NCBI GenBank assembly: GCA_944327245.1
Contig: CALVHD010000013.1
Coordinates: forward strand, 1 to 51,934
DNA: 51,934 bases
Source of the DNA: Candidatus Gastranaerophilales bacterium
GTDB taxonomy: Bacteria; Cyanobacteriota; Vampirovibrionia; Gastranaerophilales; Gastranaerophilaceae
Direction: 5' to 3'
Shown: positions 1 to 8,093 of the stretch, one piece after another
Layout: every line of letters begins with the position of its first letter
Position numbering within the stretch: position 1 is the stretch's first letter
The notes under the pieces: generated by a model
Databases searched by the model: none
What the model saw: the letters and a program-made list of their open reading frames with translations, nothing else
What the model was told of the DNA's origin: nothing
Program-made: the position numbers and the translations under genes

Positions 1-484
1 AGTTTGCCCTGCAAACTAAAGCTCGTTTGCTTTTATGGTACGGTATCCGCTCTGTCCGCCAGAGCTCAACGCTCTGCCGTCACGAGCTTCACACACCTTT
101 GCCTTTCTTGTTTTCGCTAACTCCAGTCGGAGTAAAGCTCAAACTTCAAAAGATATGCTCCTGTAAAATTTCTGCATTAGCAGAAATTTCTACGTCGCCC
201 CAGTCCAGTGTCGGGCTGTCTGTCAAAGCTCGACGCTTTGACATCACGCCCTCACATCCTTTTGCCTTTTCATTCTCGTCTAAGTCCGTCGGACTAAGAC
301 GAGAATTGCAAAGGTTCTGCACTCGCTAAGTTTGCCCTGCAAACTAAAGCTCGTTTGCTTTTATGGTACGGTATCCGCTCTGTCCGCCAGAGCTCAACGC
401 TCTGCCGTCACGAGCTTCACACACCTTTGCCCCAAGCTGCACTCGCTAAGTTTGCCCTGCAAACTAAAGCTCGTTTGCTTGGGG
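1..484. repeat. Array of modular hairpin repeats, gene-free
   Basis: This stretch has no credible gene and is visibly richer in G+C than everything after it. A 103-base unit at 1-103 recurs without a change at 329-431. A 44-base piece at 317-360 recurs at 437-480. Short inverted repeats follow one another: 1-7/11-17, 60-65/71-76, 120-124/129-133, 166-175/180-189, 221-229/235-243 and 272-288/290-306 (one mismatch). The arm sequences differ between related units while the pairing is kept. Open frames here are repeat artefacts that shift between copies. The array probably continues to the left of the window. I do not recognise a named repeat family. Confidence 0.9.
329..431. repeat. Second perfect copy of 103-base unit
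   Basis: This is identical base for base to 1-103. It holds the hairpin AGTTTGC-CCT-GCAAACT at 329-345 and the hairpin CAGAGC-TCAAC-GCTCTG at 388-404. The sequence following each copy differs (tttcttg after the first, ccaagc after the second), so the unit edge lies near 431. Confidence 0.9.
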
Positions 485-576
485 ATATTAACAAATGTAA
501 CATTTTTTATTCAATAACTAAACTTAGACTCTTACTATGCCGATATTAAGAATATCCAGAAAGGTGATGTAGGTAT

Positions 577-885
577 ATGGGAAAAGAAAAATTCACAATT
601 GAAGAGTCCAGATTAGCGGATATTTTAAGGCAGGAAATTCTAAAAGATTCTCAAAATATAGTTAAACCTGATTTAAATCAAAAAGATTTAACTAATTTTG
701 AATTAATCTCAGAAGTCAAAAAGCCTTACGTTTCTCCGATTTTTTCAATGAACGAAGATGAAATATTAGCATTCGTTGAAGAATTCGACGTAGGCGAACT
801 AGCAACCTTATCAGTTGCCGAATTAAATCATATTGGAAAGGTTTTAGGAGTTGATCCTAAAATTTTGGTCGAAGGAGAGAACTAA
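577..885 (+). CDS. Small hypothetical protein, 102 aa
   Basis: This is an acidic soluble protein with no signal peptide or membrane segment, and I do not recognise the family. The last 25 residues (LNHIGKVLGVDPKILV) resemble the final helices of an XRE-type helix-turn-helix, but the recognition-helix part of such a domain is not evident, so a DNA-binding role is only a weak guess. The start is supported by AGAAAGGTGATG about 8 bases upstream. It lies just downstream of the hairpin array and runs tail-to-tail into the gloA-like gene, the two stop codons overlapping at 882-885. The frame and codon use fit the neighbours, so it is probably a real gene. Confidence 0.65.
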   Translation: MGKEKFTIEESRLADILRQEILKDSQNIVKPDLNQKDLTNFELISEVKKPYVSPIFSMNEDEILAFVEEFDVGELATLSVAELNHIGKVLGVDPKILVEGEN

Positions 886-1262
886 TTATTTTTTTCAATT
901 AGTTCAACAGCATTTCCATCGGGGTCAAGCAAGAATGCTATTCTTGTCTTGACTTCTTCCATATAAAAGGGTTCAACTTCCCATTTATAACCCATTTCAA
1001 CAATTTTTTTATTTATTTCGTCAAGATTATCACACAAAAATGCAAAATGTCCGAAAGAATTCCCAACGCTATATCCGCCGACAGGAGTTTCATCGTTGAT
1101 TGTTAATTCAATTTCCGTCTTTGTAATCTCATCAGTCAAATATTGCAAATAGCAATCTTCAAGACGTATTCTTTTGCCTCTTTTTAGGCCCAATAAATCA
1201 CAATAAAATTTTATAGATTTTTGTTCATCTTTTACTCTTATCATTGAATGTAAATATTGCAT
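882..1262 (-). CDS. Lactoylglutathione lyase (glyoxalase I) family protein
   Basis: This is a VOC-superfamily metalloenzyme of the glyoxalase I type, which isomerises the hemithioacetal of methylglyoxal and a thiol to a lactoyl thioester. At 126 aa it matches the bacterial GloA length. The four metal ligands of the family are all in place: His5 (HSM), Glu52 (IELT), His72 (GHFAF) and Glu120 (VELIE). The DPDGNAVELIE ending is typical. The start has AAGGAG at good spacing. It is the last gene of the minus-strand run after rpe (12-base gap), so it is probably co-transcribed with it. Other VOC enzymes (for example methylmalonyl-CoA epimerase) cannot be fully excluded, but the ligand spacing favours GloA. 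Confidence 0.85.
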   Translation of the reverse strand: MQYLHSMIRVKDEQKSIKFYCDLLGLKRGKRIRLEDCYLQYLTDEITKTEIELTINDETPVGGYSVGNSFGHFAFLCDNLDEINKKIVEMGYKWEVEPFYMEEVKTRIAFLLDPDGNAVELIEKNN

Positions 1263-1274
1263 TTTATTTTCTCC

Positions 1275-1913
1275 TTAAATTAAAGACTTTATAGCTTTTT
1301 CGATATTATCTGAATTGTATATATAATTTCCTGCAACAAGGCAATTTGCCCCTAAATCAATGCAAATTTTTGCTGTTTTATCGTTAATTCCGCCATCAAC
1401 TTGAATAATTAAATTATCATTTTTAGAATATTTTTTAATTTCAGTTATTTTTTTAGCACTTTCATCCATAAATTTTTGTCCGCCAAACCCCGGTTCGACT
1501 GTCATAACTAAAATTAAATCCACAAGATTAATATAATCTTTTATTTCATCCACTTGAGTTTTAGGTTTAATTGATAAACCAATTTTTTTATTATTTTTTT
1601 TGATTTTTTCTATTGTTTCAATTGTTTTATCTTTAGCCGCTTCATAATGAAATGTAATTAAATCAGCGCCGGCAGACGAAAAAGCATCAATATATTTAAT
1701 CGGATTTTCTATCATTAAATGAGTATCTAAAAATAAATCGGTTATTTTTCTCAAAGACTTAACAACAGGAACACCAATCGAAATATTTGGTACAAAATGT
1801 CCGTCCATAACATCAATATGAACCCAAGTCGTATATGGCTCAATTTTTCTTATTTCATTTTCTAAATTAGCAAAATCGGCAGATAAAATAGAGGGTGAAA
1901 CAATAGTTTTCAT
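1275..1913 (-). CDS. Ribulose-phosphate 3-epimerase
   Basis: This enzyme interconverts D-ribulose 5-phosphate and D-xylulose 5-phosphate in the pentose phosphate pathway. It is a TIM barrel of 212 aa, the usual length. Signatures are SPSILSADF at the N terminus, the HIDVMDGHFVPN metal site (His32, Asp34), HLMI with His65, the MTVEPGFGGQ phosphate loop and VDGGIN with catalytic Asp173. Its start codon overlaps the stop of rnc by one base (TAATG), indicating translational coupling. Membership in a pyrH-frr-cdsA-rnc run looks like a general housekeeping operon. Confidence 0.97.
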   Translation of the reverse strand: MKTIVSPSILSADFANLENEIRKIEPYTTWVHIDVMDGHFVPNISIGVPVVKSLRKITDLFLDTHLMIENPIKYIDAFSSAGADLITFHYEAAKDKTIETIEKIKKNNKKIGLSIKPKTQVDEIKDYINLVDLILVMTVEPGFGGQKFMDESAKKITEIKKYSKNDNLIIQVDGGINDKTAKICIDLGANCLVAGNYIYNSDNIEKAIKSLI

Positions 1914-2644
1914 TATTCTTCCTTATTAATTCCCAAATTATTAATTGCATCAAGGGCAGCTTCTGCTTGCGCCTGTTTAATGCTTTTAGCTGAACCTTTA
2001 CCTATAATTTCATTTTGAAATAAAACCTCAACATAAAATGTTTTATTATGTTCTTTACCTTTTTCATCAACTAAGTTATATATAGGTAATTTTTGATTAA
2101 TACCTTGAGTATACTCTTGCAAAATTGCCTTAGGATTTAAAATAGAAATATTTTTTTCTGTTGATAAAATATCCTCTAAAAAATTTTCTTTAATAAATTC
2201 ATAAGTTTTATTATAACCTTGTTCGTTATATTCAAGAAATATTGCACCAAGCAAAGCTTCAAAAGCACAGGCTAGGATTGATTCTTTTTTTTGTCCGCCC
2301 TGCTTTTTTTCATTTTTTCCTAACACTATTAAATCTTCAAAACCTAACTGTTTTGCATATTCAAATATGTGTTTATCTGAAACAATTTCAGCTCTTAACT
2401 TTGTTAATTTACCTTCCTTATAATTTAAATTTTCATTAAATAAAATATCGCTTATAATTAATTTCAATACAGCATCGCCCAGAAATTCAAGTCTTTCATA
2501 AGAATTTAAAATATCAATATTATTTTCGTTTGTATATGAAGTATGAATAAATGCTTGATTTAAAAGCTCAATATTTGAAAATTTTAAATTATATTTTTTT
2601 TGGAATTCTTCAAGAGCAACAATCCTCTTTTTAGAAATACACAT
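1913..2644 (-). CDS. Ribonuclease III
   Basis: This is a double-stranded-RNA endonuclease for rRNA and mRNA processing. The catalytic domain carries ERLEFLGDAVL, followed by a C-terminal dsRNA-binding domain (from the AILQEYTQG region to KQAQAEAALDAI). The reading frame extends to a GTG at 2653. I place the start at the ATG at 2644, because AAAAGGTG sits six bases ahead of it and the GTG itself is part of that ribosome site, giving 243 aa. One oddity: the second catalytic block reads ILA-C-AFEA, so the metal-binding Asp (Asp114 in E. coli) is Cys, while the following Glu is kept. The gene overlaps the cdsA end by 14 bases. Confidence 0.95.
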   Translation of the reverse strand: MCISKKRIVALEEFQKKYNLKFSNIELLNQAFIHTSYTNENNIDILNSYERLEFLGDAVLKLIISDILFNENLNYKEGKLTKLRAEIVSDKHIFEYAKQLGFEDLIVLGKNEKKQGGQKKESILACAFEALLGAIFLEYNEQGYNKTYEFIKENFLEDILSTEKNISILNPKAILQEYTQGINQKLPIYNLVDEKGKEHNKTFYVEVLFQNEIIGKGSAKSIKQAQAEAALDAINNLGINKEE

Positions 2645-3536
2645 TAATTGCACCTTTTAAATAGTTGAAAAATTCAATAAATACATTTGTTCCGTTACAA
2701 AAATGAACAAAGAAATAATATGCAACAGGAATTGCAAATATATACCCGTCAAACCTGTCTAACATACCGCCATGACCGGGGAGAATATCTGATGAATCTT
2801 TAACTCCGGCATCTCGTTTAATCAAAGATTCCGATAAATCACCCAATTGAGCGGATAATGTTATCAAAACACCGCCAATAATCGCTTGACACAAACTTAT
2901 ATCAATATAGAAAATTCCTAAAATTGAAACCAATATAGCGCATGCCGCTCCGCCAATTGCACCTTCAATAGTCTTTTTAGGGCTAATTACTTCTGCAAGC
3001 TTATGTTTTCCAAAACGCACGCCAAAATAATATGCTCCGATATCGGTTAGGGCAACCGCCAAAAATACAAACATTAAAAAAGATAAACCTTCAGACGGCG
3101 CAAATTGAAAAGCGGCAACTCTATCAAGCCCAATTTGCCTTATCAACAATATATGACAAGGAAGCCAACCGCAATAAAGCGCTCCTAGGGTTGTTGTTGC
3201 AACATTAACAATATAGGGTTGCCTTCCTCTAAACAATACCGTTAAAAATGATGCCATAATAGTTAAAGTAAGCATAGAAGGCACCATATCGAATCTATGG
3301 AAAAAAGTCAAAGTTGCAAACACAACAGCCGAAAATAAAATTATAGAAAGGCTCGGATGAAAACCTTTATACCTTAAAATTTTTACAAATTCACGACTGC
3401 AAAGGGTTATTATTATAATCAAAAGCACAAATAAAGGAATAGAACCCAATATTATAGCCGCTATTGATATAAGAGAAATAATTGTCCCTGTAATAACACG
3501 TGATAATTTATTCTTTTTTGCAACTTCGTCTGCCAA
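2631..3536 (-). CDS. Phosphatidate cytidylyltransferase
   Basis: This integral membrane enzyme makes CDP-diacylglycerol from phosphatidic acid and CTP, the branch point of phospholipid synthesis. It has 301 aa with about eight hydrophobic segments. The CdsA signature is complete near the C terminus: SLIKRDAGVKDSSD followed by LPGHGGMLDRFDG, with the ISPKKTIEGAIGG element before it. The start codon is TTG one base after the frr stop. GGAG seven bases upstream, inside the frr end, supports it. cdsA next to frr and pyrH is a common bacterial arrangement. Confidence 0.95.
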   Translation of the reverse strand: MADEVAKKNKLSRVITGTIISLISIAAIILGSIPLFVLLIIIITLCSREFVKILRYKGFHPSLSIILFSAVVFATLTFFHRFDMVPSMLTLTIMASFLTVLFRGRQPYIVNVATTTLGALYCGWLPCHILLIRQIGLDRVAAFQFAPSEGLSFLMFVFLAVALTDIGAYYFGVRFGKHKLAEVISPKKTIEGAIGGAACAILVSILGIFYIDISLCQAIIGGVLITLSAQLGDLSESLIKRDAGVKDSSDILPGHGGMLDRFDGYIFAIPVAYYFFVHFCNGTNVFIEFFNYLKGAINVYF

Positions 3537-3537
3537 A

Positions 3538-4098
3538 CTATATCTCCATTACTTCTTTTTCTTTCGCACTAACTGTTTCGTCAACAAGTTTAGTAAATTT
3601 ATCCGTAATTTTTTGAATTTGATCTTGTCCGTCTTTTACCGCATCTTCAGGAAGATTATCAGTTTTTTCAAGTTTTTTCACTGCATCTGTTGAATCACGT
3701 CTTACATTTCTGATTGCAACTTTTGCTTCTTCGCCTAAAGCCTTAACTTCTTTAGCTAATTCTTTTCTTCTGTCTTGAGTTAACGGCGGAAATTGAAGAC
3801 GAACTACAACACCATCAGAATTGGGTGTAATTCCGATTTCAGCCTTAACAATGGCTTTTTCAATTTCTTTTATGATTGATTTATCAAAAGGAGTAATAAC
3901 CAGAGTTGTTCCTTCTGAAACTGAAACTTGAGCTAATTGTCTTAAACCTGTTGGAGCTCCGTAGTAATCAACCAAAACTTTATCCAAAATAAGAGGGTTG
4001 GCTCTGCCTGTTCTAACAGTTGCCAATTCTTTTTTTAATTGTTGAATACATTTATCCATTTTTTCATTTGTCTGTTTTTTAATTTCTTCAATTGACAT
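3538..4098 (-). CDS. Ribosome recycling factor
   Basis: This factor splits post-termination ribosomes together with EF-G. It has 186 aa, the standard length. The conserved block TGRANPLILDKVLVDYYG and the C-terminal helices with RRDSTDAVKKLEK are present. AGGAG lies just ahead of the ATG. It sits between pyrH (23-base gap upstream) and cdsA, as in many bacteria. Confidence 0.97.
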   Translation of the reverse strand: MSIEEIKKQTNEKMDKCIQQLKKELATVRTGRANPLILDKVLVDYYGAPTGLRQLAQVSVSEGTTLVITPFDKSIIKEIEKAIVKAEIGITPNSDGVVVRLQFPPLTQDRRKELAKEVKALGEEAKVAIRNVRRDSTDAVKKLEKTDNLPEDAVKDGQDQIQKITDKFTKLVDETVSAKEKEVMEI

Positions 4099-4121
4099 TT
4101 TTATCTCCTAATAAATAACTT

Positions 4122-4841
4122 TTAATTCACTATTGTTCCTACGTTTTCACCGTTTAAAATTTTTACAATGCTGTCTTTTAGATTAAAATCAAAAACGCAA
4201 ATCGGAATATTATTTTGTTTACATAAAGCGCAAGATGTTAAATCCATTACTTTAAGACCGTTAACAATAATATCGTCATAACTTATATTATCATATTTTT
4301 TAGCATTTGGGTTAGTCTTTGGATCATCATCATATACACCATCTACACCATTTTTTGCCATCAACATAACATCAGCTCCAATTTCGGCCGCTCTAAGCGC
4401 TGCTGCTGTGTCTGTCGTAAAGAAAGGATTTCCTGTTCCTGCCGCAAAAATAACTACTCTATTTTTTTCTAAATGTCTTATTGCTTTAAATCTGATATAA
4501 GGTTCGGCTATTTTTTCAATATCAATTGCAGATTGAACTCTGCATTCTACACCATTTTTTCTTAATTCTGATTGAAGCGCTATAGCATTCATTACAGTAG
4601 CAAGCATACCGACATAATCACCGGAAGCCTGATCCATGCCCAATTTAGAAGAATTTTTCATTCCCCTGAAAATATTTCCGCCGCCAACAACAATCGCAAT
4701 TTGCGCACCCATTTGATAGGCTTTTTTAATTTCAGAAACAATATTTCTAACAGGTTCAGGGTCAATTCCAAATTGTTGATTGCCCAAAAGAGCTTCTCCT
4801 GAAACTTTTAGAAGAATTTTTTTATATTTTAAATCATTCAT
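4122..4841 (-). CDS. Uridylate kinase
   Basis: This hexameric bacterial UMP kinase phosphorylates UMP to UDP for RNA, sugar-nucleotide and CTP supply. It belongs to the amino-acid kinase fold. The N-terminal KKILLKVSGEAL, the IVVGGGNIFRG loop, GTGNPFFTTDTAAALRA and the DGVYDDDPK loop are all family hallmarks. It has 239 aa, as expected. AAAAAGGTG lies six to seven bases before the ATG. It is the first gene of the minus-strand run to rpe, so its upstream gap (4842-4930) should hold the operon promoter. Confidence 0.97.
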   Translation of the reverse strand: MNDLKYKKILLKVSGEALLGNQQFGIDPEPVRNIVSEIKKAYQMGAQIAIVVGGGNIFRGMKNSSKLGMDQASGDYVGMLATVMNAIALQSELRKNGVECRVQSAIDIEKIAEPYIRFKAIRHLEKNRVVIFAAGTGNPFFTTDTAAALRAAEIGADVMLMAKNGVDGVYDDDPKTNPNAKKYDNISYDDIIVNGLKVMDLTSCALCKQNNIPICVFDFNLKDSIVKILNGENVGTIVN

Positions 4842-4892
4842 TTAACACCTTTTTCTAATAAATTATAAAATATTAAAAATAATATAAATCAA

Positions 4893-4901
4893 TTATACAC
4901 A
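4893..4901 (+). promoter_or_regulatory. Isolated DnaA-box match in divergent gap
   Basis: TTATACACA fits the consensus TTWTNCACA exactly. With the next two bases (AG) it repeats the 11-mer found in the candidate origin at 35166-35176. It lies between the divergent starts of pyrH and the 4931 gene, so it could let DnaA act on either promoter. A single box in an AT-rich gap can also arise by chance. Confidence 0.4.
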
Positions 4902-4930
4902 AGAATTAATGAATATGTAATAATTAAATT

Positions 4931-6130
4931 ATGCCATCTGAAAATTTTATCAAGAACATAACATCAAAAAATAATTCGCTTTTTGAAGCAACAATTAAAA
5001 ATCTTATAAAATCCGCTGATATTGCAGATTTTAGACTATTATGCGAAAAAAGTGATTTCATTTTCCCTTTTTTGAAAGAAAAAATTATTAAAAACTTTGT
5101 AAAGTTAATTAAAGAAAATGAACTAAATTCCGTTTTTGAGTTTTCAAAAGTTTACAGTTCCGATTTTGAAGAATTAATTGTTTCTTCTTGGGTTAAATTT
5201 GCTAATGAAGATTTAACTGACAATATACTTGAACTTTTTGAAAACGGAACAGATGAACAAAAAGCATATGCCGCCAAATACTTTAGTTATATCCATGATA
5301 TTTGTGCTATAGACTATCTAAATAAATTTGCTTTTAGCAATTTTGAACCTCTAAAAATTAATTGCGCTCTGGCTTTGTCAAAATTCAACGATAAAATCGC
5401 ACTAAACAAAGCAAAAGAAATTGTTTTAACTTCAAAAGATGATTTTGAAATCATAGGCGCATATTCTTTTATAACGGCCTATGGAGATGACGAAGCAATA
5501 AAATTCATTATTGAAAATTATAAAAAAAGCGCTTTTAGAGAAAATATAATCATTTCACTTTTTGATTTTTATGACTATGACAGATTAACAAAACTTTTAT
5601 CCAAAGATGAAATTATTGAAATTTTTAACATATTAATACAGGCATATCCTGAAAACATAAGTTTAAACACAATTATTTATTACCAAATTTATGATTATAT
5701 AAAATTAATTTCAACTTACAACAATCAATTTGCAAACAATCTTCTTTTAATTGCAAAAACCAAGTTTGATGAATATAATTCATCGGATATTTATTCGTTT
5801 GATCTTGATAAAGATACAAAAAATGAATTAAAAAATATTACTCAATTCTTAGATGGCTTAAATCTTTCTTTTGACAATATTTTAGATGAATTAGAAAAAG
5901 ATAATTTCAGAATATCTTTGGCACTTGACGTTATCAAAGAACTGAAATTAAACAATACCGTTGAATTTATTGCTAATCTGATAAACAACAATAAACTAGC
6001 GCTTGATTTATGTGCCAAAAGCGCTATGATTTTAAAAGAATTAAACAAAACATCATTAATTAACAAAGAAAATATTAAAAACATTCAAAATGAAAACATA
6101 AAGGCTTTAATTGAAAGTTTATTAATCTAA
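4931..6130 (+). CDS. Hypothetical helical-repeat (HEAT-like) protein
   Basis: This 399-aa soluble protein is built mainly of short amphipathic helices. Segments such as DEQKAYAAKYFSYI, EPLKINCALALSKF and DFEIIGAYSFITAYGDDEAIKFI have the spacing of HEAT/PBS-lyase-like repeats. That suggests a scaffold or protein-binding role, but no catalytic motif is visible and I do not recognise a specific family. It starts without a clear ribosome site and is divergent from pyrH. Its last nine bases overlap the end of ftsQ tail-to-tail. It interrupts two minus-strand clusters. Confidence 0.7.
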   Translation: MPSENFIKNITSKNNSLFEATIKNLIKSADIADFRLLCEKSDFIFPFLKEKIIKNFVKLIKENELNSVFEFSKVYSSDFEELIVSSWVKFANEDLTDNILELFENGTDEQKAYAAKYFSYIHDICAIDYLNKFAFSNFEPLKINCALALSKFNDKIALNKAKEIVLTSKDDFEIIGAYSFITAYGDDEAIKFIIENYKKSAFRENIIISLFDFYDYDRLTKLLSKDEIIEIFNILIQAYPENISLNTIIYYQIYDYIKLISTYNNQFANNLLLIAKTKFDEYNSSDIYSFDLDKDTKNELKNITQFLDGLNLSFDNILDELEKDNFRISLALDVIKELKLNNTVEFIANLINNNKLALDLCAKSAMILKELNKTSLINKENIKNIQNENIKALIESLLI

Positions 6131-7126
6131 AATTTCATCTCCGTGAGTATGAGCTTGTTCTTCTTTTTGTATTTTTTGTTCTTGATTTTGTTCTTTAATT
6201 TGCTCTTGCTTTGGAGTAGTTTCCTGTGCTTGCGGTTTCATCTCTTTGGGTTTTTGTTTTTCAATTTTATCATTTTTAATTTCTTTAGCACCCTCAAGTC
6301 TGAAATATTGAGAATCATCCCATCTTAAATCAATATATTTAATTTTGCCTTCTACACTCCTTGCTTGAGGCAAAATAGATGCTATCCATTTAGCTCTTTT
6401 CAATGCAGTATCGTTAATTTCACCAAAACGAATTAAATATTCTTTTAACATTATATAAACATCGGAGTTATTTCTTAAATCAATATATTGCACTTCTTGA
6501 CCGGAATATGCTTCAATTGCCTTAACCAATTTAATTATTTCTTCTACTCTTTTTTTATCCCAAACCTCATCAAATCCATCCCTAACGCCATATGTAAGAA
6601 GCTTTTTAGTCTTAATTGAAGGATTTAGCGGCAAATAATCATGGTCTATTAAAGTTCCGTCTGTACACAAAGCAGAATTAGGCTCTGATTCCAAATTCGG
6701 CGCCAATAAGAAAATCGGCGTTCTTTCATCCAGTGCAACAGTTAATCTTGCCGGAAACCAAAAACGTCTTACATAAACCTTTTTTATTGGTTGAAGTTGA
6801 GAAATATTTTTTTCAAGCTCTTTTGTATTAAGTCTAAAAATTTGGGTATAAGGCAATTGCGTCTGTCTAATCATATTGATAATTTTATAATCAGGAGTTA
6901 TGACATTACCTTGTATTTTAATAACAGAAGAATCGGCAGCAGAAAGCTTAGCAGAATCAATATACCATTGAGGCAATTTTAAAATCTTAATTCCGCCATA
7001 ACAAATTGCAATTATCATAACTAAAGATAAAAATATCCTCATACGCTGCAAGTTTGCTCTTGTAGCGGCAATTTGCCTTTTAATTTTATTTACTTTAAGT
7101 CTTCTTTTTTGATAAAGTAAACCCAA
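6122..7126 (-). CDS. Cell division protein FtsQ/DivIB family
   Basis: This bitopic membrane protein of the divisome links early and late division proteins. A cytoplasmic basic N terminus is followed by one membrane helix at about residues 29-47 (IFLSLVMIIAICYGGI), then a POTRA-like domain (IKIQGNVITPDYKI through PIKKVYVRRFWFPARLTVAL) and a beta domain. The C-terminal 50 residues are an unusual Glu/Gln/Lys-rich tail. The start is TTG with AGAGG six bases ahead. It closes the murC-murB-ddl-ftsQ run, the classical dcw order, which supports the call despite low sequence conservation in this family. Confidence 0.88.
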   Translation of the reverse strand: MGLLYQKRRLKVNKIKRQIAATRANLQRMRIFLSLVMIIAICYGGIKILKLPQWYIDSAKLSAADSSVIKIQGNVITPDYKIINMIRQTQLPYTQIFRLNTKELEKNISQLQPIKKVYVRRFWFPARLTVALDERTPIFLLAPNLESEPNSALCTDGTLIDHDYLPLNPSIKTKKLLTYGVRDGFDEVWDKKRVEEIIKLVKAIEAYSGQEVQYIDLRNNSDVYIMLKEYLIRFGEINDTALKRAKWIASILPQARSVEGKIKYIDLRWDDSQYFRLEGAKEIKNDKIEKQKPKEMKPQAQETTPKQEQIKEQNQEQKIQKEEQAHTHGDEILD

Positions 7127-7139
7127 AATCAGCCTCTTA

Positions 7140-8093
7140 TTATATCTCTGCAGTTTTTAAAATTAATTCTACTAAACTATTATAATCTATACCCATTTCT
7201 TTTGCTTGAGCCGGTAAATCCGATGTATCTGTCATGCCGGGGTTAGTATTAATTTCCAATATATATGGTATGTTATTATATACCAAAAAGTCAACTCTTG
7301 AAACACCTTTGCATGAACATGCCTTATGAGCTTTTATAGCTAAATCTTGAATTTTTTTAGTTAATTCTTCGCTAAAATCAGCAGGTAAAATAAACTCTGT
7401 TAAGCCTTTTGTATATTTTGCCTCATAATTATACCATTGAGTTTTAGTTTTAAAACCTAAAATAGGTGTTGCAAAAATTTCAATTTCGCCATCATCTTTT
7501 TTTCTTTCTAAAACTCCGACTGTAGCAGATTGTCCTTGTAAATATTCTTCAATTAAAATTTCATCATCACATTTTAAGGCTTCAGCAATTGCACCATCAA
7601 GCTCATTTTCACTGTCTACTTTTGTCATTCCGATTGATGAACCTTCATTAGCCGGTTTAATTATAATCGGATAATTTAATTCTTTAATCTTCTTTTTATA
7701 ATCATCTTTAGTAACATTTATACTTTTAATTAAAGGAACCTCAGCAACAGTTGAAAGGACTCTTTTTGTCATGATTTTATCCATGCAAATTGAACTTGCC
7801 TTAACTTTACAGCCCGAATAAGGAATATTTAAAAATTCCAAAACGCCTTGTATGCAGCCGTCTTCCCCATATCTTCCATGAAGCATATTTATTGCAAATT
7901 CGATTTTTGTATCAACTAAAACCGATGCAATATTTCTATCTACATCAATTAAAGTTACATCTTTATAACCTAATTCAATCAATGCCCTAAAAACATTTCT
8001 TCCTGAACGAAGCGAAACTTCTCTTTCATTTGATAATCCGCCGCATAAAACTGCTATTTTTGAATTTTTATTTATTTTTTTAATATCTTCCAT
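7140..8093 (-). CDS. D-alanine--D-alanine ligase
   Basis: This ATP-grasp enzyme makes the D-Ala-D-Ala dipeptide of peptidoglycan. It has 317 aa. Motifs: VLCGGLSNEREVSLRSG, the HGRYGEDGCIQG loop, IIKPANEGSSIGM for ATP, the YNYEAKY omega-loop with the Tyr that favours D-Ala over D-lactate, and the C-terminal EINTNPGMT metal site. It overlaps murB by 22 bases and is followed by ftsQ after a short gap, so it is translated as part of the cell-wall run. Confidence 0.97.
   Translation of the reverse strand: MEDIKKINKNSKIAVLCGGLSNEREVSLRSGRNVFRALIELGYKDVTLIDVDRNIASVLVDTKIEFAINMLHGRYGEDGCIQGVLEFLNIPYSGCKVKASSICMDKIMTKRVLSTVAEVPLIKSINVTKDDYKKKIKELNYPIIIKPANEGSSIGMTKVDSENELDGAIAEALKCDDEILIEEYLQGQSATVGVLERKKDDGEIEIFATPILGFKTKTQWYNYEAKYTKGLTEFILPADFSEELTKKIQDLAIKAHKACSCKGVSRVDFLVYNNIPYILEINTNPGMTDTSDLPAQAKEMGIDYNSLVELILKTAEI

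Noticed and set aside
1-484. Possible CRISPR array
   Set aside because: Repeat spacing is irregular, the units are long and internally palindromic, the between-repeat parts are also related to one another, and no cas gene is present.
27-549. Three open frames of 61-100 codons in the hairpin region
   Set aside because: They arise from the repeats themselves, change frame between copies, have unlike composition and no ribosome site.
577-885. GatC (aminoacyl-tRNA amidotransferase subunit C)
   Set aside because: Length fits, but the conserved GatC N-terminal and central motifs are absent.
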